Shown: piece after piece, positions 1-8,791 of the stretch
How the letters are laid out: every line of letters begins with the position of its first letter
How positions within the stretch are numbered: position 1 is the first letter of the stretch
DNA from: Gammaproteobacteria bacterium 42_54_T18
GTDB lineage: Bacteria; Pseudomonadota; Gammaproteobacteria; Pseudomonadales; Ketobacteraceae
Direction of reading: 5' to 3'
Length of the DNA stretch: 49,985 bases
Assembly: GCA_002163245.1 (NCBI GenBank)
Contig: MAAL01000089.1
Location: 1 to 49,985 of the forward strand
Position numbers and translations under genes: made by a program
The notes under the pieces: generated by a model
Databases searched by the model: none
What the model was told of the DNA's origin: nothing
The model's input: only the letters and a program-made list of their open reading frames with translations

Positions 1-406
1 AATAAATGGTTGCGAAGCTACCATTTTTAAACGGTTCTGCTTTTTCGTAACTGCCACCCAGCAATTGATCCAATCGATAATGGTGCCCCTTAGCCTGAAA
101 AATCAAATCATTGGATATTTCACCTAGCTGGCTCACAGCGCCATCTGCAGGACAAGCAACGCCCTCATCAGTGATCGTTCTAACACCGTCTTTTAAGGAT
201 CGCGTAAAAAAGTCATTAAACGTATCGTAAGCCGTTGGATCAGATTCCATGGCTTCACTCATATCTATGCCATAGATTTTAATAAACTGCTGAATAAACG
301 TGTCTTTTATCATTGGTATTTTGGAGTCAGCCACTAAACCAGCTAATCGAGACAACCAATGTTGTGGAACTATATATTGTGGTAATACGGATAATTTTTC
401 GTTCAT
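1..406 (-). CDS. psd: Phosphatidylserine decarboxylase, N-terminal part (cut by window edge)
   Basis: Reading the minus strand from the ATG at 406 gives about 135 residues that match the N-terminal half of bacterial phosphatidylserine decarboxylase. Visible family features are the opening PQYIVPQHWLSRL, the DTFNDFFTRSL segment and the ACPADGAVSQLG segment. The enzyme makes phosphatidylethanolamine from phosphatidylserine at the inner membrane, using a pyruvoyl group formed by self-cleavage. The cleavage motif near the C-terminus (usually LGST) lies outside the window, so activity cannot be judged. An AAGAAG stretch about 9 bases upstream can serve as ribosome binding site. The gene follows rhdA on the same strand with a 26-base gap, so the two are probably co-transcribed, the same order as in Pseudomonas. 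Confidence 0.93.
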   Translation of the reverse strand, partial: MNEKLSVLPQYIVPQHWLSRLAGLVADSKIPMIKDTFIQQFIKIYGIDMSEAMESDPTAYDTFNDFFTRSLKDGVRTITDEGVACPADGAVSQLGEISNDLIFQAKGHHYRLDQLLGGSYEKAEPFKNGSFATIY

Positions 407-432
407 AAGATACTTCTTTTGATTCAATTAAT

Positions 433-1266
433 TTAAATATCGCTCAGTTCAATGGGCGTATTGGAGTCATGACCCCATTCAGACCAAGAACCTGGGTAAG
501 CTTTAATATTTTCAAAACCCAATATACGACCCAACAAGTAAGTGAACCCGGAACGGTGATGGGTTTGGCAGTGAGTAATAATTTCTTTATCTGCCGTAAT
601 ACCACGCTGCGCCAATTCATCTCGAACCACATCCAAATCGCGAATGCGCAAAGCATCCATTTGATCCATTGCAGTTGTCCACTCATAATGCGCTGCACCG
701 GGTACATGTCCAGCACGAGGCGTCAACACTTTCTCTCCCGTATGCTCTTGCAAAGAGCGCGCATCCCAAACAACAAGATCATCGCGGTCAAAATTATCCA
801 TCAAGTATTGCTTATCTACACTGGCAGTGAGATCTAACGTTACTTGATACTCCGATGGCGTCGGGCGCATCTCTTCGCTTTGAATTTCCATTTTACGTTT
901 TACCCACGCATGGATTCCACCGTTCAAATACGAGTAATGCTTATGACCAATCACTTCCAACGTCCACAACAACCGGCCAGCCCAGCCACCGCCCTCATCA
1001 TCATAAGCGACAACATGAGTATCTGGTGTTAAGCCAAGAGATGAAAACAACGCGCTTAAACGCTCTTCTGATGGCAAGAGCCCTGGAGCCGGACTGCCCC
1101 CGCCCATCAATTCAGAAAATGACAAATGGATAGCCCCAGGCACATGACAGCGAAAATATAGCTGTTGCTTAGAAAGATCCACAATGAGCAACTGAGGGTG
1201 TTTTAATAGAGGTTCTAATGCCTCAGCTTCAATTAGAAGAGGTAAATCAATAGGATCTACAGCCAT
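433..1266 (-). CDS. rhdA: Thiosulfate sulfurtransferase (rhodanese), RhdA type
   Basis: A 277-residue protein with two tandem rhodanese domains (about residues 10-125 and 155-275). Only the C-terminal domain carries the catalytic cysteine, C233, in the loop CQTHHRSG. That loop is typical of Azotobacter/Pseudomonas RhdA rather than the CGSGV loop of SseA mercaptopyruvate sulfurtransferases. The N-terminal domain has an aspartate (AYDDEGGGWAGR) where a cysteine would be, as expected for a catalytically silent domain. The enzyme moves sulfane sulfur from thiosulfate-like donors to thiophilic acceptors in the cytoplasm. It lies directly upstream of psd on the same strand. The SseA-like alternative is less likely because of the loop sequence. 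Confidence 0.92.
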   Translation of the reverse strand: MAVDPIDLPLLIEAEALEPLLKHPQLLIVDLSKQQLYFRCHVPGAIHLSFSELMGGGSPAPGLLPSEERLSALFSSLGLTPDTHVVAYDDEGGGWAGRLLWTLEVIGHKHYSYLNGGIHAWVKRKMEIQSEEMRPTPSEYQVTLDLTASVDKQYLMDNFDRDDLVVWDARSLQEHTGEKVLTPRAGHVPGAAHYEWTTAMDQMDALRIRDLDVVRDELAQRGITADKEIITHCQTHHRSGFTYLLGRILGFENIKAYPGSWSEWGHDSNTPIELSDI

Positions 1267-1433
1267 GTTGTGACCTTTTTCAAAGATACAGTTTAAAGGG
1301 AATCGACAGTTACCCCCCTAGAATTAAGGCTGGAGTGTAAAGGATGTGGAAGGAAATGTCGCCAACCGGCCTAAAAATGCGATCAGTACCATTACCCTCA
1401 GGCAACGTTCATTTAATAACAAGGCCTTTAATC

Positions 1434-3230
1434 TTACTCAACCCTGCTGCTTTTTCCTTTTTTTGACATTAAAATCAAATGCTTACTAGACGCATTAGCA
1501 ATAGAACGGCATACCTTTAGCTCCATTTCATTAATACTCTGATTCCCATTTGCGGCTTTATCTGCATACAAAATACCAAACGCTCCTTTCCCATTAAACA
1601 CCGACATCACAATATAGTCGTCCGATTGCGCTAATTGCTTAAACTCTCCAGGCACAAGCCCTGATATCTCACTAGATCGCTCAGAGTTCACCCAAACCGC
1701 TTGAGGTTTACGTAATACCTGAGTGAAAAAATTCGGAGGTTGCAATCCAATGGCAAACTTACCCAACTTTGGTGAATCCTCACACCCTACAGCGTAGTAC
1801 CCTTGCAATGTCGCGGTTTTTCTATCGACAAGCCCAATAACAACACGCTGCAATTCAGTCACATCAAATAGTACATCTGCGGTACATCGAATTACCTCGT
1901 GCTCTGCAGAAAAATAGCCCACTTCGTTTATCAGCCGCTTCACATAACTTTCAAAAACCCGCCGTTTCATCTCGTTTTTAAAACCTGGGGATTTCGCCAT
2001 TGAAGGCACCGGAGGGGCCGACATTATGGACTCTGATACAGGGGCCGCTCGACTGGGCGCATCTGAATTAGATGCATCAACTTGTTGTGACACTGACGCA
2101 GAACCTTTTGGTTCTTCTTGTTGCTGTTGCTTTACCTCAACGTTGGGCTTAACCCCAGAGCGACTAGCCGTTCGAGTGACCACCGTTACCGAGGCCCCCT
2201 CTTTCATCTTTCCCACTAACTCAGACAACTTGTCCGCTCGAATGCGACGCCTTTGGGCTGGCATTGGTGGAAATATCAAGCTTACAGCAGGGGTCAGTAC
2301 TCCAGGGATGGGGAATTGCTGGGATGTTTGTAATGCGGCTTCGCGAATAACCCTCCAAGCTTCATCTTGTTGCACCCCGAGATACGCCCCAATAATTGCC
2401 AGGCAACGGTAGGTTTGCCGAGAATACCAATCAATGCTGGCTTCTTGAACCAACCAATTTGCCAATGCCACAGGAAAGGATGGGGAGTTTGCAATACGGC
2501 CTGTTTCATCCTTATTTGGCAATGTTGGTTTCACCGCAGTTAAACCTTCTTTTACAGCATGGGCCAAATAACGATGTGAAGGTAACTTGTCTCCATCCAT
2601 TGCATCGATAATATTGCTCGGAAAGTGCCAGCGTTTGGCTAGTGCGAGAATAATTTGCCCCCGAGTACAACCTAACACAGCATACTCAGCCTCCTCAGCA
2701 GGAATTCGCTCTCGTTTTTGCAGTGTATTAATAATGGCCATTTCTTTATGAGCAAAACGCCATAAACACCACATCGGCACTCCCGCCATTAAAGTCGATA
2801 GATAGACGTGTTCTGGAGACGCTTGATGACGCAAAGTATTCCAGGCCCTTGCCTGCTCGGCTGCGTGCAGACTTTGCATAATCGCCCGCAGGTATGTCAT
2901 ATCACGCTTACTATTTGGGTCGCCTTTTATCGCCTTAAATTGTTTCACTAATGATTTAACACGATCCAACCCAAGTAACGACACACAATGGTGCACATTC
3001 GTTAACGTCCCCGCTGCTTTTTTTGCAAATGCTCGATTCACCTCTCGAATTAGGTGTACCGTCATCACAGGGTCCTGCTCTATTAATATGCCAATATCAT
3101 GTAACGACACATTGCTGTCCTTCATCAACTGCCCTAACACGTGAGCCGTGGCAGGAATAACAGGCAATAAGCTACCGTCTAGGATATCGATCCAGGCTTC
3201 AAGGCCTTTAGGTTGAAAGGGTGTTGACAT
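1434..3230 (-). CDS. HDOD-domain signalling protein with C-terminal GAF-like region
   Basis: A 598-residue protein. Residues about 15-230 resemble an HDOD domain (LLPVIPATAHVLGQLMKD, then DIGILIEQDPVMTVHLIREVN and VSLLGLDRVKSLV). HDOD domains are HD-phosphohydrolase relatives that generally lack full metal-binding residues and act in signalling. A low-complexity Q/S/P-rich linker spans about 340-415. The C-terminal 170 residues look like a GAF fold (YVKRLINEVG, then DVLFDVTELQRVVIGLVDR and FNGKGAFGILYADKAAN). It sits between rhdA and divergent motA, the place of PA4955 in P. aeruginosa. Its partner is unknown; its conserved position beside the stator and fimX block suggests a motility role (inference). 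ATG start at 3230. Confidence 0.8.
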   Translation of the reverse strand: MSTPFQPKGLEAWIDILDGSLLPVIPATAHVLGQLMKDSNVSLHDIGILIEQDPVMTVHLIREVNRAFAKKAAGTLTNVHHCVSLLGLDRVKSLVKQFKAIKGDPNSKRDMTYLRAIMQSLHAAEQARAWNTLRHQASPEHVYLSTLMAGVPMWCLWRFAHKEMAIINTLQKRERIPAEEAEYAVLGCTRGQIILALAKRWHFPSNIIDAMDGDKLPSHRYLAHAVKEGLTAVKPTLPNKDETGRIANSPSFPVALANWLVQEASIDWYSRQTYRCLAIIGAYLGVQQDEAWRVIREAALQTSQQFPIPGVLTPAVSLIFPPMPAQRRRIRADKLSELVGKMKEGASVTVVTRTASRSGVKPNVEVKQQQQEEPKGSASVSQQVDASNSDAPSRAAPVSESIMSAPPVPSMAKSPGFKNEMKRRVFESYVKRLINEVGYFSAEHEVIRCTADVLFDVTELQRVVIGLVDRKTATLQGYYAVGCEDSPKLGKFAIGLQPPNFFTQVLRKPQAVWVNSERSSEISGLVPGEFKQLAQSDDYIVMSVFNGKGAFGILYADKAANGNQSINEMELKVCRSIANASSKHLILMSKKGKSSRVE

Positions 3231-3321
3231 AAGTTTGTTAAATCACCAAAGCTGTCCTTAACTTTAACTATAAACCAAGAAATCCATTCAGCATTAAAGA
3301 ATTCAGGTCACATTAATTTCC

Positions 3322-4173
3322 ATGGCAATACTTATTGGCTATTTCATTGTTTGCGCAAGCGTTTTTGGCGGCTACGTGCTGTCCCATGGCGATCTAGCAA
3401 CTCTATGGCAACCCTTTGAATTATTAATCATAGGAGGCGCAGCCTTAGGTAACTTTGTTGTTGCTAACCCTCCTCACCTCATGAAATCTGTTGGCCGCTC
3501 AATTATGGCAGTCTTTGGAGGGAAAAAGCATAACCAAGAAACCTATATGGATTTACTTGCTCTGCTTTATGAGCTGTTTAACAAAGCCCGCCGCAACGGT
3601 CTTATGGCCATTGAAGAAGATGTAGAAGACCCTAGTGCCAGCGAACTCTTTTTGCGTTACCCAAGAATTACTATGGACCAACAGCTATTAGATTTTATTT
3701 GTGATTATCTACGTATTATATCCTCCGGCAACCTGTCCGCGTTTGAACTAGAAACGTTAATGGATCAAGACATTGAAACCAGCTTAGAAGAAGCCGAACT
3801 TCCTGGCCAAGCATTAGGTAAAATTGCCGATGCATTGCCAGGTTTTGGTATTGTTGCTGCGGTAATGGGTATTGTTATTACGATGAAATCCTTAGGAGGC
3901 CCTCCAGAAGAGCTGGGCTTGCACGTTGCAGCGGCATTGGTAGGTACTTTTTTAGGTGTATTACTAGCCTACGGTTTTGTCGCTCCCCTAAGCACATCCA
4001 TGGAACACCGAGCCAGGGAAAGCATCAAAGTATTGGAATGCGCCAAAACGGCGATGTTAGCCACCGTTAACGGCATTCCTCCTCAACTTGCGGTGGAGTT
4101 TGGCCGCAAAACCTTATATTCCAATGAACGCCCAACATTCGCTGAATTAGAAGAACATATTCGTGGACGTTAA
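3322..4173 (+). CDS. motA: Flagellar motor stator protein MotA
   Basis: A 283-residue membrane protein matching MotA. It has an N-terminal transmembrane pair (IGYFIVCASVFGGYVLSHGD and the FELLIIGGAALGNFVVAN hairpin), a cytoplasmic loop of about 110 residues, and two C-terminal transmembrane helices that include LPGFGIVAAVMGIVITMKS and AALVGTFLGVLLAYGFVAPL. The proline-rich start of helix 3 (DALPGFG) is a family hallmark. MotA and MotB form the proton-conducting stator that drives the flagellum. motB follows after 28 bases. The gene diverges from the HDOD gene, and the 91-base gap between them must hold both promoters. Confidence 0.97.
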   Translation: MAILIGYFIVCASVFGGYVLSHGDLATLWQPFELLIIGGAALGNFVVANPPHLMKSVGRSIMAVFGGKKHNQETYMDLLALLYELFNKARRNGLMAIEEDVEDPSASELFLRYPRITMDQQLLDFICDYLRIISSGNLSAFELETLMDQDIETSLEEAELPGQALGKIADALPGFGIVAAVMGIVITMKSLGGPPEELGLHVAAALVGTFLGVLLAYGFVAPLSTSMEHRARESIKVLECAKTAMLATVNGIPPQLAVEFGRKTLYSNERPTFAELEEHIRGR

Positions 4174-4201
4174 CGTTGATTATTAGCGGTAGTCGTTAGC
4201 A

Positions 4202-5320
4202 ATGGAATTTGAAGACAACGAACGCCCCATCATTGTTCGTAAAGTGATTAAGAAAGGTCACGCTCATCACGGGGGAGCGTGGAAAGTTGCCTTTGCTGAT
4301 TTTGCGGTGGCAATGATGGCATTTTTTATGGTGCTTTGGTTAATGGAAGCAGCCACCGTAAAAGAAAAACAAGCGATATCGGGGTATTTCACCGACCCAA
4401 CAGGTTTTACTGAAGGAGGCTCTCCCTATGTTATCGATCTTGAAGGCAGCTTAAAAGACACCAACAGCAGTGATGACGGTGGCAAACAAGAAACTGTTAG
4501 CAAGGAAGAGTTAGAAGCGCGTCGCATTGTTTTAAACGAAGATACCGTTCAAGATCTCGCACAACAAATTGAAGCCAAAAAATTCAAAGAATTGCAAAGC
4601 ACGTTAGAATCTCGTATTTCTGAAAATGCTGATCTAGAAAAGTACAAAGATCAAATCATTATGGAAGTTACCGACGATGGTTTGCAAATCCAAATCGTTG
4701 ATAAAGATTCCCGCCCAATGTTTGACAGTGGCAGCAATCAAATTAAAAGCTATACCACCAACATCCTAGAGGAACTCGCTGCAACCATTGGCACATTGAA
4801 CAACAAAATCAGCGTCTCTGGACACACGGATGCAGCAATCTTCACCGATAGAAAAGATTACTCTAATTGGGAATTATCCTCAGAACGCGCCAATTCTGCT
4901 CGGCGCTCCTTAGTTAAAGGGGGGATTTCAGAAGATAAAATTGCTCAAGTTGTAGGGCTGTCATCATCCGTGCTGTTTGACCAAGATGAGCCTCTCAACC
5001 CTACCAACCGACGCATCAGCATTCTGGTATTAAATGACCGCTCTGCACAACGTATTGCCCGCCAACAGCAAGGTTCAACAAGGGACACCACAGAAAAGAA
5101 ACCTAAGAAAGAACTACCTGAAGACTCAGAGTTCCAAAGTGAGGACATTGAATCATTGGATATTGAAATAGATGAACCCCCTCTAGAAACAGAACAAATA
5201 ACAGCACCCTCCGCGTTTGATCAGGTTCGAAAAACCCTGGATGATCGGCTAGATGCTGAGCCTCTAGAGAGCGAGGTTAATGGTGACAGTGAAGGCGACG
5301 ATGAGGGAGAGTTTTTCTAA
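4202..5320 (+). CDS. motB: Flagellar motor stator protein MotB
   Basis: A 372-residue protein with a short basic cytoplasmic N-terminus and one transmembrane helix (FADFAVAMMAFFMVLWLM) carrying D33, the expected proton-accepting aspartate. A periplasmic OmpA-like peptidoglycan-binding domain follows at about residues 150-275 (ISVSGHTDAAIF and NWELSSERANSARRSL). The protein is longer than the typical 300-residue MotB because of a strongly acidic tail after about residue 285, rich in E and D. Such tails occur in Pseudomonas-group MotB (recalled). Co-transcribed with motA and convergent with rsgA, with 19 bases between the stop codons. Confidence 0.97.
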   Translation: MEFEDNERPIIVRKVIKKGHAHHGGAWKVAFADFAVAMMAFFMVLWLMEAATVKEKQAISGYFTDPTGFTEGGSPYVIDLEGSLKDTNSSDDGGKQETVSKEELEARRIVLNEDTVQDLAQQIEAKKFKELQSTLESRISENADLEKYKDQIIMEVTDDGLQIQIVDKDSRPMFDSGSNQIKSYTTNILEELAATIGTLNNKISVSGHTDAAIFTDRKDYSNWELSSERANSARRSLVKGGISEDKIAQVVGLSSSVLFDQDEPLNPTNRRISILVLNDRSAQRIARQQQGSTRDTTEKKPKKELPEDSEFQSEDIESLDIEIDEPPLETEQITAPSAFDQVRKTLDDRLDAEPLESEVNGDSEGDDEGEFF

Positions 5321-5339
5321 TTGATCAAACCCTCCTATA

Positions 5340-6422
5340 TCACCCATTCTGTTCCAAAATATCCACGATATTAAAATAGTTATGAAAGCGCTGCTCGCTT
5401 ACCTCACCTTTTTCTACCGCTAGTTGTAACGCACAACCTGGCTCTCGGTCATGTTTACAATCTCGAAACCGACACATACCCACATGTTCCTGAAAATCTC
5501 GATATCCATCAATTACGTTCTCTGGCGATAAATGCCACAAACCAAATTCTCTAATACCAGGGGAATCAATTAGCTCTCCCCCATCAGGAAAGTGGAATAA
5601 CCGCGCATTGGTGGTGGTATGACGACCTAACTTTGAACCTTCGGAAAGCTCGGCAACTTTTAGATCAACTCCAGGTAATAAGCTATTCACTAATGACGAC
5701 TTACCCACCCCAGATTGCCCAACAAAAACGCTGATATTGTTATCGAGCTTCTGCTTAAGCGAAGCAAGCCCTTCGGAGGTAACCACTGAGGAGCGCATGA
5801 CCTCGTAACCGATATCTTTATACACCTGCAATAACGCTTCGATCTTCGGTTGATTATCGTCATTTAGAAGGTCAGTTTTATTCAACAATATCTTTACATC
5901 AATGTTCTGAAGCTCTGCGGCCACTAAATACCGGTCAATCAATATGCTTGACGGTGTGGGTTCTGGTGTAACAACCAGAACAAGAAAATCAATATTAGCT
6001 GCGACGGGTTTTAACTTGCCTCGAGGGTCAGGCCGGCTTAGCAGAGAATCCCTTGGTAATACAACTTCGATAACACCGTAACCATCCTTACCTAGACGCC
6101 AAACCACTTTATCACCAGTAACAATGGACCCAATATTGGCTCGAAAGTGGCAACGAATATTCCCTTCAGAGCCTAGAATCCCGGTGCTTGCGCTTTCAGG
6201 GGGTACGCTACTCTCTTTACCCTCACAGCCCTCGCCTTCACCTAAAATCGGTTCAATTTCCACAAAGGTGCCAAAATGACTAACCACCAGCCCTTCCTGC
6301 TCTGCACCAAGGTGACCGTCTTCTTCCGATTTCGCCAATTTCTTCTCAAGACGCTGCGCTTTCTCGTCTTGAACCTTCTGAATTCGCCAATTTTGCTTTC
6401 GTGTAAGCTTACGTTTTGCCAT
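5340..6422 (-). CDS. rsgA: Small ribosomal subunit biogenesis GTPase RsgA
   Basis: A 360-residue circularly permuted GTPase. The motifs appear in permuted order: G4 NKTDLL, then G1 P-loop GQSGVGKSSL, then G3 DSPGIREFGLW. The N-terminus has a basic helix followed by an OB-fold region, and the C-terminus a zinc-binding knuckle (CRFRDCKHDREPGCAL). RsgA acts late in 30S subunit maturation. It faces motB (convergent) and diverges from orn, as in Pseudomonas. Residues about 60-95 form an acidic, glycine-rich insertion inside the OB region that looks variable. ATG start at 6422. Confidence 0.97.
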   Translation of the reverse strand: MAKRKLTRKQNWRIQKVQDEKAQRLEKKLAKSEEDGHLGAEQEGLVVSHFGTFVEIEPILGEGEGCEGKESSVPPESASTGILGSEGNIRCHFRANIGSIVTGDKVVWRLGKDGYGVIEVVLPRDSLLSRPDPRGKLKPVAANIDFLVLVVTPEPTPSSILIDRYLVAAELQNIDVKILLNKTDLLNDDNQPKIEALLQVYKDIGYEVMRSSVVTSEGLASLKQKLDNNISVFVGQSGVGKSSLVNSLLPGVDLKVAELSEGSKLGRHTTTNARLFHFPDGGELIDSPGIREFGLWHLSPENVIDGYRDFQEHVGMCRFRDCKHDREPGCALQLAVEKGEVSEQRFHNYFNIVDILEQNG

Positions 6423-6554
6423 GAATTTTCATCATTTAGAATATTTAACTACCAAAGACACCGTTGTAGGTTATTATTGTTCTAATAACATGTATTTACC
6501 GCCGTTACACGGCAAGCGTACATCAGACATACACCTGACAATTAGCCTCACTTT

Positions 6555-7127
6555 ATGAATGCTCAATCAACAAATAAGAAAGCAAACCTCATCTGGATAG
6601 ACCTAGAAATGACCGGTCTTGATCCAGACAACGATGTTATTATTGAAATCGCGACCATCGTCACCGATTCGCATCTTAACATTTTGAGTGAAGGCCCGTC
6701 ATTGGCGATTCATCAATCAGCACTAAAGATGAACGGAATGGATGAATGGTGTACAAATCAGCACGGCCAATCGGGGTTAACTGATAGAGTCCGGCGCAGT
6801 AAAATCAATGAAGCCGAGGCAGAGAAACAAACCTTAGACTTCTTGGCACAGTGGGTGGACCCTAATCGTTCCCCTATGTGTGGTAACAGCATCTGCCAAG
6901 ATCGTCGCTTCTTACACCGATCCATGCCTGCCCTTGAAAAGTTCTTCCATTACAGAAACCTTGACGTCAGTTCAGTGAAAGAACTTGCTGCTCGCTGGTG
7001 CCCAGAGATGCTTCGCGGTATTAAGAAAAGAGGCACTCACTTAGCGATGGATGATATTCGCGACTCCATTGAAGAGCTAAAATACTACCGAGAACATTTC
7101 TTTAGAGTTCCTCGTGGTGATGACTAA
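6555..7127 (+). CDS. orn: Oligoribonuclease
   Basis: A 190-residue DEDDh-family 3'-5' exonuclease. The first motif is WIDLEMTGL with the catalytic D and E near the N-terminus, and the last is [20 protein letters not shown] with the H and D. Length and sequence fit Orn closely. Orn degrades 2-5 nt RNAs. In Pseudomonas it also clears pGpG, the linear product of c-di-GMP hydrolysis, which is relevant because this window is rich in c-di-GMP enzymes. The ribosome binding site is weak. It converges with epmA, and a short perfect hairpin overlaps both stop codons. Confidence 0.97.
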   Translation: MNAQSTNKKANLIWIDLEMTGLDPDNDVIIEIATIVTDSHLNILSEGPSLAIHQSALKMNGMDEWCTNQHGQSGLTDRVRRSKINEAEAEKQTLDFLAQWVDPNRSPMCGNSICQDRRFLHRSMPALEKFFHYRNLDVSSVKELAARWCPEMLRGIKKRGTHLAMDDIRDSIEELKYYREHFFRVPRGDD

Positions 7128-7145
7128 TCACTATTAAGTGATTAG
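7124..7145. terminator. Short symmetric hairpin between convergent orn and epmA
   Basis: CTAATCACT (7124-7132) and AGTGATTAG (7137-7145) form a perfect 9-bp stem with loop ATTA. It spans the stop codon of orn and reaches that of epmA. There is no strong T run on either side, so it may be a weak bidirectional terminator or a 3'-end stabilising hairpin. Confidence 0.5.
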
Positions 7146-8095
7146 GCCCTTCCCCAGGGAAAACAGATAACATCTGATAACTGCTGTTTTCCCATCAATT
7201 TCATCAACAAGCGATCTAAACCTACCGCGATACCTGACGTTGCAGGCATACCTGCACATAATGCTGACACCAAATGTGCCGGAATTGGCAATTGTGTAAC
7301 ACCGTTTACCAAGCGCTGCTCATTGTCTGCCTCAAAACGTCGTTTTTGCTCAGCCCCGTCGGTTAACTCTTGGTATCCGTTTGCCACTTCGACACCGTCA
7401 ATATAAAGCTCTAGCCGCTTAGCCACATCACAGCCATGCTCATCAGCAGCAATCTCTGCTAAGGCTGCTTGCCCTACAGGAAAGTCCGTTAATACAAGAA
7501 GCCCCGGCGGCATTTTTGGCTCAACCACATGGCTCATTAATAAATCTAACCATGAATCACGAGTGAGTTCGCCTTCAAAACCTGTTTCTTGCTTTGCAAC
7601 TTCAACTAATGCCTCCACCGTACAGGTATGAGGACATAAACCAATACTGGACTCAAACAGGTCAGCGTACGTCCGGCAGGTAACACTGTCACGTCCCCAG
7701 GATACTGCCGTAGCCCCCTTTGCCAAGAGGAACAATAACGCCAACAACTCCTCCTGCAACTGCAGCAAGCTGTAACCAGGTTGATACCATTCTAATAGAG
7801 TAAATTCAGGATTATGACGCGAACTTTCTTCATCTTGACGAAACGCTTTGCTGATTTGATAAATGGGCCCACTTCCGGAAGCCAATAAACGCTTCATAGG
7901 GAATTCGGGAGAAGTTTGTAAAAAATGCCCACAGGACAATGAAAAGCTGTCTAAATACGGATCCATAGCCGTCGTACTGCACAACAGCGGGGTTTCCACC
8001 TCCAACACCTTAGCGTGAGAGAAAAAAGTACGTATCTGGGCATACATGTCTGCCCGAGCTCTAATGGCATCTATGGATGCCGTGGGTTGCCACAT
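7142..8095 (-). CDS. epmA: EF-P--(R)-beta-lysine ligase EpmA (GenX/PoxA)
   Basis: A 317-residue class II lysyl-tRNA-synthetase-like protein without the anticodon-binding domain, the hallmark of EpmA. Visible features are VETPLLCSTTAMDPYLDSF, motif 2 (ISKAFRQDEESSRHNPEFTL with LEWY after it) and motif 3 (GIAVGLDRLLMKLMG). It attaches (R)-beta-lysine to Lys34 of EF-P. efp lies just upstream on the same strand and epmB diverges from efp, so the whole EF-P lysylation pathway except the hydroxylase EpmC is in one place. A strong terminator separates efp from epmA, so epmA depends on read-through or its own promoter. Confidence 0.96.
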   Translation of the reverse strand: MWQPTASIDAIRARADMYAQIRTFFSHAKVLEVETPLLCSTTAMDPYLDSFSLSCGHFLQTSPEFPMKRLLASGSGPIYQISKAFRQDEESSRHNPEFTLLEWYQPGYSLLQLQEELLALLFLLAKGATAVSWGRDSVTCRTYADLFESSIGLCPHTCTVEALVEVAKQETGFEGELTRDSWLDLLMSHVVEPKMPPGLLVLTDFPVGQAALAEIAADEHGCDVAKRLELYIDGVEVANGYQELTDGAEQKRRFEADNEQRLVNGVTQLPIPAHLVSALCAGMPATSGIAVGLDRLLMKLMGKQQLSDVICFPWGRA

Positions 8096-8115
8096 AATTT
8101 CTACCTGTCAAAACA

Positions 8116-8148
8116 AAAGCGGGGCTAACATTACGTCAGCCCCGCTTT
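8116..8148 (-). terminator. Rho-independent terminator after efp
   Basis: AAAGCGGGGCT (8116-8126) and AGCCCCGCTTT (8138-8148) pair perfectly over 11 bp. On the minus strand the GC-rich stem is followed by a T-rich stretch (TTTTGTTTT). It lies between the efp stop codon and the epmA start codon, so it should cap most efp transcripts and make epmA expression lower than efp. Confidence 0.88.
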
Positions 8149-8177
8149 GATGATCCACTTTTGATGAAGCTCAAGCC

Positions 8178-8741
8178 TTAAGCACGGCTGACATATTCAC
8201 CGGTACGTGTATCAATTTTAATGACTTCACCAATAGACAAAAATAGCGGTACCCGTACCATTGCGCCAGTACTTAAAATGGCAGGCTTACTTCCGCCGTT
8301 AGCAGTATCGCCTTTTAAGCCTGGGTCAGTCTCAGTAATCTCAAGAGTTACAAAATTAGCAACCGCTACAGCCAGCGGCGAGTCATTCCATAACGTTACC
8401 GTACAAATATCTTCTTCTTTCAGCCATTTAATAGACTCACCTACTGCCGCTTCGTCAGCTTCTTTCTGATCAAAGGTGTGGGGGTCCATAAAATGCCAAA
8501 ATTCACCGTCAGTGTATAAATACTGCAAATCCACTTCCATCACATCCGCACCTTCAATAGACTCCCCTGACTTAAAGGTTCGCTCCCAAGTACGTCCGGT
8601 ACGCAAGTTACGCAGCTTCACGCGATTAAATGCTTGCCCCTTGCCGGGTTTAACTAACTCGTTCTCTGTGATAGCACAAGGCTCGCCTTCTAGCATCACT
8701 TTAAGACCGGAGCGGAAATCATTGGTAGAATACTTCGCCAT
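8178..8741 (-). CDS. efp: Translation elongation factor P
   Basis: A 187-residue protein of the expected length and three-domain make-up. The tip loop reads VKPGKGQAF with the modifiable lysine exactly at K34, and the C-terminal signature region ([20 protein letters not shown]) is present. EF-P enters the ribosomal E site to relieve stalling at polyproline. The K34 loop fits the lysylation type served by EpmA and EpmB next door, not the arginine-rhamnosylation type of Pseudomonas. Divergent from epmB with only 50 bases between start codons, so the two promoters overlap or face each other closely. Confidence 0.98.
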   Translation of the reverse strand: MAKYSTNDFRSGLKVMLEGEPCAITENELVKPGKGQAFNRVKLRNLRTGRTWERTFKSGESIEGADVMEVDLQYLYTDGEFWHFMDPHTFDQKEADEAAVGESIKWLKEEDICTVTLWNDSPLAVAVANFVTLEITETDPGLKGDTANGGSKPAILSTGAMVRVPLFLSIGEVIKIDTRTGEYVSRA

Positions 8742-8791
8742 GGATTGTTACCTATCTTTAATCAGGAAATGTCTAATTCTGGAATGCGCCA

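Noticed and set aside
469-837. Long plus-strand frame opposite rhdA
   Set aside because: It is a shadow of the rhodanese gene, whose motifs fix the real strand and frame.
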